From Porphyridium purpureum (Eukaryota > Rhodophyta > Bangiophyceae > Porphyridiales > Porphyridiaceae), in the NCBI GenBank assembly GCA_008690995.1, contig VRMN01000014.1, forward strand, positions 186,001 through 250,000: a stretch of 64,000 bases of DNA, given 5' to 3'. Under the pieces are notes generated by a model, which worked only from the letters and a program-made list of their open reading frames with translations, made no database searches and was not told the origin of the DNA. Position numbers and translations under genes: made by a program. This document shows positions 36,515-46,592 of the stretch, one piece after another. Numbering within the stretch: the stretch's first letter is position 1; each line of letters starts with the position of its first letter.

Positions 36515-38347
36515 GTGTCTGAGGCGGTGTGCAACAAGCTCAGAGTCCCTTTCACGAAAAGCGGGTCGAACGGGCCACGAATTCGTCTGGCCGATGGACG
36601 CACCAAGCCAATCACGGGCAAAGCGTCGTTCTTGCTTACGGTGCCAGGCATCGTCGAAGAACGCACAGAGGCATGGGTGCACAGCGGGCACCATGCAATG
36701 ATCCTTGGTCTCGACTGGCTCAACGAGCACCAGGCCAAGCTGCAGGTCGGCGGCAAGATCTTGCTGGATGTCTCTACTCCAAGACAATACACAAGGAACG
36801 CCGCTAACGCAAGGACACCGGATACTTTGGAATGTGCCGCGACCAATGAGCAAAATGAAAGCAGCGGGGGCACGGTCGGCATTGAGCACGAGGTGCTCCA
36901 CATGCCTGCACGCGCTGATTGCGATGCCTGTCAGGCATCCAAGCTTCAGACCATGCGCGCACCACGCCGCACGCAAACGCCCCAGTTCGCTGGGTTCAAC
37001 GATATCGTTTCCGTCGACCTAGTCGATCCGACTACGTACGGTATCTGCGGCGCGAGATTGCTCCTGACGCACAGGGATGCGGCTACCGGGTGGCTTGTTG
37101 AGGTACCTTTGGCGAACAAGACCGCGGAAAGCGCGTTGACCGCTTTCCTTGATATACAAAGCGGTCGCGGATGGCCGCGGCTCGTCAGGAGTAACGAGGG
37201 CCGCGAGTTCCAGGGCGCGTTCGAGGTTGCACTGCAGGCCAATCTCGCAGTCCACGAATCCGGGCCAGCGCACCGACCAAATACGCACGCAACGCACGAA
37301 CGCGTGCACTGGGACCTCAATGCAGGAGTACGCGCGCTGCTGCTAACCGCCGGGCTCGAGCCGGAATGGCTCACGTTTGCCGCAAAGTATTGGGCCAACG
37401 CACGTAATGCCGCCTGGAAGAGCAAGGATGGCATCGCGCCGTATCAGGCTCGCTACGGACGCAAGTGGGAGCGCGACATCCCGCCTTTCGGCAGTAAAGT
37501 TTATATCATGGCGGCAGAACGCGCCAAATTTCACCCCACGGGCACGCTGTCCCGTGTCATGGGCATCCGATTCCCATCGCCGACCACCAACCGCACCCCG
37601 CTCAACGTTCTTGCAATTCGGCTCGACGAGCTGCACCCCTCAGTCGCCAAGTGGGTGGGAGAGTGGAGCTTGTCAACACGCGTGTTCCCTAGCGAAGAAC
37701 AACACTATAATGAGAGCGCAGTGGATCGGATAATGCCTGAGTGGCATGCAGTGCTCGATTCCGATGGGGATCGGACGCCGGAGTGTGCTCGATCAAAGGA
37801 ACACGGCGAGGAAAACGCGCAAATCCAGCAAGAGCACGACATCGACGTTCCGACCACGACGGCATCAAAGGAGAAGTGTGAGCGACGCTCATGGAGCACA
37901 GAGCTGGATGACGCATTGCGTGCTGGGTGCGTAGCTTATGGACCGAAATGGAAGACCATTTGTGATACAGGTGGCGAGGCGCTGAGCGGAGTCGGGAGCC
38001 TGGCGTTTCGCTCGCACGCGAGCGCAATTGGTCTGCTCGAAGAAAAGGGTACGGGGCTGGGCAAGCACCGACGCGGCCGGACGGCATGGAATATTCGCGC
38101 CCGTCAAGCCGTCCTCAATGTGGCGCAGCAAATGCAATCAGAGAGCGAACGCGCCGCAAGGCGAGAGGGTGCTGCACCGGGCAGCAATAGCTTGCACCTT
38201 GGTGTGGCCGAAGTAGTATCGTTCGCCACGCATTTACGGACGCACGCGAGATGCCTGGCGTTCACAATAGAAATGGATACGCTCATCAGTAGCGGTGCGC
38301 TACCATTCCAGAAAGCGCTAGGCCAATACGAAGCCGCACGCGTGTAA
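36515..38347 (+). mobile_element. Protease/integrase region of Copia fossil A with a SANT-like segment
   Basis: Starts with a retropepsin-like remnant ('HAMILGLDWLNEHQAKL'). The zinc-binding end of the integrase ('CDACQASKL') and its catalytic core ('FNDIVSVDLVDP', 'LVRSNEGREF') follow, then a C-terminal region with 'PPFGSKVYIM'. After the integrase comes 'RSWSTELDDALRAG' and 'YGPKWKTIC', which looks like a SANT/Myb-type helix set (about 37880-38040) and is not a standard part of Copia pol. Confidence 0.75.
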
Positions 38348-40121
38348 AACGCGCGGTTCGTTTAGTTGAAGCCGATTCTCGCCATCAAGAACAGCGAGAT
38401 GCCGCCGGGACACCGAATGCTTAAATGCCGCATCGTGGCGCAGGGTTGCCACATCACGGATGTGGATGGCAAACGCGCACCGCCTGGAACACCATAATCT
38501 GACCACCCGCCTGGTCTTTCCAGCATGTGCGCAGCTGTGTCCGTCGCACTGCGTGTGCACGGCGCTGCAGCTGATGCATTCTTTTTTGATATCAATGCCG
38601 TGTATGTTCACGCGCCATTGAGAGGCAACCCCACGTTCGCGTATTTCAAATCTCTGGTGCCGTTTTTGGAGGGAATCGTGACACGTCACGTTCTGCAGAA
38701 GATCGCAAATTCGAAGGACCCTGTGGTCCCGTTGCCGTTGGCACTATACGGTCTGCTGCGTGCAGGTTTTGATTATTCCGCAAGCGTTCGCCAGAAACTG
38801 TGCGCCGCCCATTGGCGCGAGTCTGCGGCAGACAAGAACCTTTACCGGCGTCGGCGCGGCGGAGTGCTAAAAGTGCTGGTGCTTTACGTCGATGAAGAAG
38901 CCAGTTTGCGCACCACTGCCTCGGTAACCGAGGCCATGCACGAGCTGGTGCGCATGTTCAGGATCACAAAGAGCGCGCAGCTTTTGCCGGAGGGCGCGCG
39001 CGCACGGCCCATACGTTATCTCGGTGTCAACGTGTACCGCCAGGCTGAAGCCTAGATCTTTAATGGTGGGCGAGTACGCCAGATACATCGCCGCGGCCCA
39101 CAAAGGGGGGCACGCGAGGGCGACACCGTTGTCTACACGAATCGAAACGAGCAAGAAATTGAATGCCTGCCCACCGGAAGCGCGCGCTTGCCTGGGCAAG
39201 TTGATGTGGCCATCGCGTACGACACGACCGGATTTGGCATATGCGGTGGCCATGATCGCCAGACACACCGATCCATGGTCAGTAGACGTGCAGCGCGCCA
39301 TGGATGAGTTATTGGTGTATCTCGCGAGGCACGCATATATTACCTTACAATAGGCGGTGCCAAGCACAGGCAACAAGGAGATCAACATTGTCTGCTTTAC
39401 TGATTCAGATCTGGATCCCGGCCGCTCCACGAGTGGCGTCGCTATCTTTCTTGCGTCCGGCGGCAATCGTCAACTTGTCGAGTGGTCGAGCCGCCGCCAG
39501 ATGCGCGTCACTGCGTCAACCGCGGAGGCATCATTGGTGGAAATGCACAGTGCGGTGCAGAACGCGACGTTTCCAATCGCAACATTCCTAGATGATGCAT
39601 TGGCAAAGTGGCCGCGGACAACCGTGCGACGCGATAATGAGAACTCGCTCGGTGCGGTGTCGAAGTGCTTCAGCCCGGTGCAAGTGCATGCAAACAAGAC
39701 CCAGCGCATAAGCCTCGCATGGCTGCACGACATGCAAAGCGAGCATCTCATCGCCTTTGAACACGTGCCCACAAGGGCCAACGTGGCCGACCCATTCACG
39801 AAGCCTGTAAGTGCCGACGTCTTTTGCGGACACGCACGCGCGCGAAGACTGTCATCGTTCCTCCTGTCCCCGTCCACTGGTGATTCGCTTGAAGTAGAGA
39901 TGGCGATGATCTCGCTCCTGCTTTTTAGCGAGCCACGGTCTCATATTGTCCACCCGCTCCGTTGTGAAATTCATGGTATGGCCGTCGCCGGCTGTCCGCC
40001 CCCAGAACGGGGGCGATTCAATATGCGTCCGAGGAACCCATTTGTGGAGGAACCTCATTTTGATATGATAGTGCTTTAGATACGCACACGATATGGGATA
40101 AGCATGAGAGGGCGTGTAATT

Positions 40122-40386
40122 TGGGGGTCAAGCTGTACCCCAGTATCGAGTACCGGTGGCTACGAGGTTGTCGATTGCAGTCAGCAGCGGCGCCGTACAA
40201 GTACTTAAGTAGCGCCCATGCGCTTTATCGTAGATGCTCCCAAAAGGCTTCGCGTTAGAGGAGATCGTGGTGCCGACTAAAGCAGGTAGTCTTTGTTATT
40301 TGTTTTGGACTAGTCTTCTCGGCAGTGAACTTCGCTTCGCTGTTCCTACATCACTAGTACTAAGCCTAACCCTAGTAAGGCTTCTT
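40122..40386 (+). repeat. 3' LTR of Copia fossil A
   Basis: Matches the 5' LTR at 34968-35231 (about 9% different by hand). A short purine run (GAGAGGG near 40107) precedes it as a possible polypurine tract. It ends within a few bases of the LTR of the next element, which runs the other way. Confidence 0.88.
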
Positions 40387-40388
40387 GC

Positions 40389-40647
40389 TTACGAAAGTAC
40401 ACTTCTTTACGAAAGACCAAAGGTGTAACGTTTACTTCCCTCTTTCTCAGCCCCTACCTAAGACTAATTTACGAAAGAACGGTCTCTCTGGAAGGTGGAC
40501 GGCTTAAATAATCGGAGGGATGTGAATCGAGGAGCAAGAGGCCGCGATCCCCTGTAGCAGTTTCGACCTCGCTACTCTCGCCGAGCTCCAGGACTCCGGT
40601 GTGCACAGGACTGGACTGTACCTGCTCGCCCTCGTTATTCCTCGACA
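40389..40647 (-). repeat. 3' LTR of Copia fossil B
   Basis: On the minus strand it begins TGTCGAGGAATAACGAGG and ends CTTTCGTAA. It pairs with 45841-46095. It abuts the 3' LTR of fossil A within a few bases. Confidence 0.87.
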
Positions 40648-43600
40648 CACCCCCCGGCTGTGCTGCTGTCGGAGCATTACCTTCGTGGAAAGGTTGGTAG
40701 CCGAGAAGTTGGTCTCCGAGCCTTCTGAATTGGCTTCCTTGAAGCGGTTTGGTTAGAATGTCACTAACCATGTACTGTGTTCCGCAGTGCTCGACCTGTA
40801 GCTCGCTTCTTTGTATGAGGTCGTGCACGAAAAAGTGCCGAATGTGCATGTGCCGTGCCCGCGCGGAATGAGGCCTACCCCTGCGCATCATTGCTATCGC
40901 TGACTGGTTGTCTTGCAGCAGAACCGGTGCATCACATTGGTGCCCTTGTTCTCGCAGAAAATTAGTCAGCCACAGGGCGGCTCCAATGGCGTCGCTGACT
41001 GCAAGGATTTCGGCCTCCGTTGAGTTTTTTACAAGGGCTTTTTGCTTGGAGCTCTTTGCGGTGATGGTGCCGCTGCGTAAGGATACCGCTGCACCTGTGT
41101 GTGACGCCATTTTGGGTGTACCGCAAATGCTGCGTCAATGGATGCAATAGGCCTGTGTCCGACTTCCAGATTCAGGCCCAGGTCACGGGTCAAGTTCAAA
41201 TATTCCAGAACTCGTAACAACTTGGTTGCATCTTCGACTGTTGGGCTCTCCACGCGTGTGATGAGGAAGGCCACTGGCAAGAAGATATCAGGCCTGGCTC
41301 TCTTAGCAAGATATAAGAGCCTGCACGCCATCGAGTGGTACGCATTCTTTTTCTCACCATGGAGCAAGTCGGCGTCTTTGGTGACGACAAAAATGTTGGC
41401 ATCGGCTGGGGTTGGCCTGCTGGTCGTCACTCTCGCGTCTTCTAAGATACTGTCGATGCATCCGGGCATCCGTATCTTCAAGACGCCGCGCGTTGCAAAG
41501 TCCAGAATCATGCCCAGGTAGTTGAGCTTCCTGCCGCGGTGACTCTCAACATTGTCGAAATCGTGTGATACGTCCTGCAAGAACTTGTCTATATCATTCT
41601 CAGAAGCCGCAGTGATCAGGACGTCATCGACGTGAAGAGCTATTGTCATTTGTCCGGATCTCCGTTACATGTTCCATATGCAGGGATCATAAGCGTTGGG
41701 CTTGAATCCCATCCTTTTCAGCATTGCGGTGAGTTTGTCATACCAGAGTTTCGCCGCAAGAATTGTTCCGTAGAGAGCTCGCCTGAGGGACAGTATCATC
41801 TCTCCTTTCTGATTCCTGTATTTTGCAGCTTCGGGTACCAGCGCGACAAAGACACCAGAGAGGAAACGGTTGAGCCGAATGTATGTAGGTGGGTCGCCTG
41901 GCATTTCGGCGTGCAGGAATGCACCGGGAAAGTCTGCTGTGGCAACGGAGCGGCCCTCATGAGCTGCTATCGTGGCGACAGCGAGAACTGCGTCCGTGTG
42001 TGCCGTAGGTGAAGCAGGGTCGGGGTAGAGTTCCTTATCTTGCATGTTGCCGCCTGCTACCAGTCGCGCCTTAATCTATTTCAGTGTGCCGTCAGGCCAT
42101 GTCTGTTTTTTCAGCAGCAGATGAGATGGTATGATAAGCTTCCTTTGATTGGAGGAGAGCGATGCCAGGTGCGCGGGTTCCATGACATTCTTGTCGTGTT
42201 TTGTCGTTTGGAACATCTCAGACACAATGGCCTTGAGGGCAGCACTCCCGTATTCGCGGACGGCTGCGCGTAGACGGAGGTTCAGGGCCTTCGCACGTTT
42301 GATTGCCTCGCGGTCGGCGAATTCAGCGGCGCGTTTATGCGTGCGACGTGCTTCTTCGATCCGTCTCTTCGTGACCACCGGAGGCTCATCGTTTGAATCA
42401 TCTTCTGGGGCTGGTCGCTTGCTGGGTCGCTTCATGTGGATTGCTTCTTTGTCGTCGTGCTCTTTCAAGAGCTCCTCCTCACGACGAGCAAGGAGGTCTA
42501 GTCTTCTGTCTATCTCTGCAATCTTCGATCTCGTTAGTTCACGCTTCAGTGCTTATTCTCTATTGTTGAGTTCTTGCAAGCGTGTGTCGATATCTCTCAT
42601 GCGCCGTGACGGGGACGGTTCTTCGTTCGAGTTAATCGCCGGTGGAGCCGGAGAATTCTTATGAGCATCCGCCACCTGAATGGTAGGGCGGAGCGGAGAC
42701 AAGTCATCGTCAGGCTGCTGTACCCGCTGGGTATTATTTTCACTGACTGCACGGGCTGCACCCTCTTCGACTATACCCTCGGAACTGCTTATGCCCGTAT
42801 CTCCTACACGGAGCCGATTCAGCGATTTTGGCGGCGGAGAGCAATCTATTTGCTAATCGTTTCGATCGTTGTCGGGAGTTTTGTCGAGAGCTTCCCAATG
42901 GGGTACTGCATGCACCATTATGTCTTCCACCGTGTCCAGTGGTACACTGGAAATAGTGGGCATAGTGTAGGGCTGTACAGACGGATTCTCGTCTAAAACA
43001 ATGTCATTCTCGTAATTCACAGCTTCGCATATAAGTGGAGCGATGCCGCTCTCAGGCGGTGGACCGTGATCACTTGTGAATGAAGCGGGGTTGTCGTCTT
43101 GTAGACCTGGCGCGCCTTCGTAAGGCGCTTGGTCGGCGTATGTGCACGTGTCCAGTTCATTGTCTTGCAGCGCGTCGGGCAGTGTTAGGTCCGGGTCAGT
43201 CCAGTTGTCATCCTCGTTTGGGGTCTCCTCATGGCGAGTGGCCGCAACCGAGTTCATGTGCTCAACGACCTCCAGTGGAATGGGCAGCAAGGTCCAGCGT
43301 TGGTGGACTGTTGTCCCACCGGTCGCGAGCACGTAGAATTTCCAACTTCCGGCGACGCTTTCGGTTCCGTGGAGGGATTTCCAACTTCCGGCGACGCTTT
43401 CGGTTCCGTGGAGGGATATGCACCTGACTGTTCTCGGTTCCATGGTGTTTGATGTTTTTGCACGGTGAACTTGTGCGTAGGCGCCAAACTCAAGGCGAAG
43501 GTCCCGCTCGGCGTCTGGCTTACGTCCCGTAACGATCTCCTGAGCACTGCACGCGGTATCGTTGGAAACTGTGCTACTCAACATATTTAGACCTTGCCGA

Positions 43601-45840
43601 CAGAATTCAACGGCTGCGGGCACGAGCGTGTCAGGGAGCCGAAATGGCAGGGAGCCGAAATGGCAGGGAATGCGTAGCGCATCGGACGCGTTCCTTCAGT
43701 GTGCGGATCGCTCGTTCTGCGCTCGGGACGGCTTCTGTCGCAGCTGTGAACTCAGGGATAATACCTTCGTTCATCAATTGAGTGACGATGGCCACAATGC
43801 CAGCCTCTCGATCAGATCGCAATTCTTCAATCTTGGTGCGATGAGTGTACGCGTGGGCAAGCTGCTTGCGCAGCGCATTCCCAATCTCGGCAGCCGACCT
43901 GTTGCTGATGGGCGATGCGTAGATGTACTGCGCAGGTTTCATGACAGAAACTACGAAAACCCGGCTTCCCAAAAACATCAAATCTGTGTGCAGCACTTGA
44001 ACACTCCCTGGTGGTGTTGCTGCAGACTCTGGCAGCGCGGGACTCCTATGACCAGTGCTCTTGCCCTTTATGATGGCCAGGTCCGGTCCCCACAAGTGCA
44101 TGGCGTTCTCAACGTCGCGAGCGGTAACACCGGCGTTTAAGAGTGCGCCGCTACGAATGTCCTTTAACAAGTGTCTTGACGAAGGGAATGCAAGCCTTCG
44201 TGCAAGTTGCTGTACATTTGCGGCCCGCTTTACTTCGCGTTGAGTAAGTTTGCTTTGCCAGTGTTCAGTGAGCTCGGGATCTGTGGAGGTGGTAGCAATG
44301 AATGCTTGCCGCGGAGTGTGTGGGAAGTTATCAAGGTCACGATGATAGTAACGAAAGACAGCTTTGTTCAAGACTATGCAGGTGTAGATTTCGTCTGTAC
44401 GTCGCTTGAATGTCAGCGTGTGCCCTCCGGCTGCTACTTTGAATTCGTCTTCCGCCTCGTCGTAGTGGGCGCTGTATCCATCTGCGCGCGGCTTCCCCAT
44501 TGATAACACGTTAGCAGTTACATCCTTACAGATGTATGCTAACCCAAACACAGTCTCACCGGCTAGACTTACAATCTTTGGCACTGCGGTCGCCTGGATC
44601 CCTGATATTTCCATGGGCTGAGTGGCACTCACATGCTGGGCCAGCTCGTCATCGCGTAGGATATGCTCGGTCGCGAGCGTGTCCAGGCCCACCTCCAGCT
44701 TTTGGAACTCAAATGAGTCCATCAATGTGCTGTTAAGTGTACGTCGCCCGGAGCCTGTGGCAGACTTCGGGCCGCCCCGTCATGCTTGGTCGATACTGGT
44801 CTTTTTGGCCTTCGTCTTCTCGTCCAACAGTGCACGAGCCTCTGTATGAAGTTCACGTAGCAATCGAGCATCGTCCATTGCATTGGCACCTGAAACCCTG
44901 CCCCTGCGTGGGCGGACGCGACGCGACGAGACGAAGGGCATACTCGCATACTTAGCCTGCTCGTGGTCTTCATCCACTGAACCGGCAACGTTCGTGTGGG
45001 AAACGCGCGCATGCACAGGTCGAGGAGCGCGGTAGTTGAACTCGACAAGGAATTCGTACGCGGCGTCTGCCGAACCGAGGCTCATGTCGCCGTTGCGATA
45101 GTGGGCCACCGCCTCGGCGCAATATCCGATGCTCATCTTCTCGATGAAGATGAGCGCGAGGCGCTCGCTCGACGGGACGGGCTCCCCAACATCTTGCATC
45201 ACAACCAGGGATGCATCGAATCGGGTCTTGAACTCTTGCAACGGCTCACCGACGAGGTACCTCAGCTCTTGCATTTGCTGCAGAGCGTGGTACTTGCGCT
45301 CGTCCTCGGTCTTGCCACGCGTCAAGTGCGTGACGATTACCTCTTTCAATAGGGCGAGCGGGTCGTCGCTTGCCTCCTGCAGCTTAACCCGCGTCGCTCG
45401 AAGTAAATGCGGTCTTAGACGCCGCGGATAGCTGCCCCATCACTAGGCCAAATACTTTTACCTTGGCGACTTTAAAGTCGCTCTGCCATTTGGACTGTTC
45501 CTGAAGACCGAGGCGCATTGCCTCCTTCATGGCGTAGTCTTTCAACTTTTCGTCCACCTCTGCCAGAACGGCAGGCAAGGAAAGTGCGGGGGGCTGGGGA
45601 TAGTGAGGGGCACTGCTACCAAGCTTAAAAATGCTGGCAATCTCGCCGAACTCGCGGCGGGCGTGCTGCCCGAGGGCTTCCATCCACTTGGCGACATCAT
45701 CGCCGAACTGCGCCTTTCGCTCGTGGTAGTGCAGGAGGGGAAGCGAGTCAATCAATCCCTTCTCTCGCGGAGCGCGCACCATCTTCACCTGTGCCATTGG
45801 AAGTTTCTAAATAACACCTTTGTGAAAAAACCTTCCACTC

Positions 45841-46095
45841 TTACGAAAGTACACTTCTTCACGAAAGGTCAAAGGTGCAACTTTCACTCCCCTCTTTCTC
45901 AGCCCCTAAAACTGATGTACGAAAAGACGGTCTCTCTGGAAGGTGGATGGCTTAAGTACTCGGAGGGATGTGAATCGAGGAGCCAGACGCCGTGATCTTC
46001 GGTAGCAGCTTTGGCCTCGCTACTCTTGCCGAACTCCAGGACTCCGTTGTGCACAGTCCTGGACTGTACCTGCTCGCCCTCGTTATTCCTCGACA
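45841..46095 (-). repeat. 5' LTR of Copia fossil B
   Basis: Partner of 40389-40647, sharing long identical blocks such as 'GGTCTCTCTGGAAGGTGGA' (plus-strand view). It differs by roughly a tenth, including small length changes. Confidence 0.87.
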
Positions 46096-46592
46096 GTTTG
46101 TTGCCGCCCAGAAGCCCCGATGCTTCTATCCAGAGCCCAGGCCAAACAGCTTGGCGGCTAAGCTGTCCACCTTGGACTCCTTCTCTCCCCTTTCAACAGG
46201 ACTGAAGATTACTCACCGACTAGTTTCAACGAATATGTGCTGTTACTCTCGCAATACTACCTCTGAAATTTTTCCAAACGTTAGTGGCCAGCTGGCTCGC
46301 ATTCATTTTATACCTTTCGGCTAGCCGGAGTCCGCCATCTTCCACTGTCTCGCATTTCCGCCACGTCGCCACTCCAGTCGCCACTCACACCGCCGTCACC
46401 AGTCCGCACCCTCTTCGTCACGGCGCGCTGCAAGTCCGCATCCGCTTGCCGCTTCAGCAGCGCGTTTCGAAGCGCCAGCAACAAGTTTAGGGTGATGGGT
46501 GTACAGTTGGCACTGAGGTGGGTACAGTTTATGCACGGAGTGGGGAAGCGGGAGAGGTGGACAGAAGCAGAGGCAAAGGAGCGCGCGGCTAT
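46096..46592. other. Intergenic stretch, nothing recognised
   Basis: 500 bp between Copia fossil B and the 3' end of the PI4-kinase gene. The part nearest the kinase probably holds its 3' untranslated region. No gene or repeat identified. Confidence 0.4.

Larger units (their letters stand above)
34968..40388 (+). mobile_element. Copia-type LTR retrotransposon fossil A, with both LTRs
   Basis: Plus-strand element bounded by a pair of LTRs of about 264 bp. Parts in order: 5' LTR, primer-binding site, a short hydrophobic-start frame (35238-35516), a gag-like region with a CCHC zinc knuckle ('CQNCGRRGHWAAKC' near 36350), a protease-like 'LGLDWL' segment, integrase (about 36900-37600), a SANT/Myb-like stretch (about 37880-38040), reverse transcriptase (about 38520-39050) and RNase H (about 39360-39830, ending 'ADPFTKP'). 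Integrase before RT is the Copia order. It looks broken, with a handful of breaks. By hand count its LTRs differ at about 25 of 264 positions (roughly 9%, mostly transitions), so it is an old insertion. Confidence 0.9.
40389..46095 (-). mobile_element. Copia-type LTR retrotransposon fossil B, with both LTRs
   Basis: Minus-strand element with LTRs of about 257 bp at 45841-46095 (5') and 40389-40647 (3'). Parts in transcription order: gag-like region (about 45790-44780), protease/pre-integrase and integrase (about 44720-43600, with 'LHTDLMFLG' and 'IEELRSDREAG'), a long linker (about 43600-42100), reverse transcriptase (about 42045-41030, with 'ALHVDDVLITA') and RNase H (about 41110-40700, with 'NSTEAEILAVSDAI' and 'VSDILTKP'). 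A 40-bp duplication lies in the linker near 43335-43415. A G-rich polypurine tract (CCGGGGGGTG) stands just before the 3' LTR. It looks broken in several places. LTRs differ by roughly a tenth, so this insertion is also old. Confidence 0.9.
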
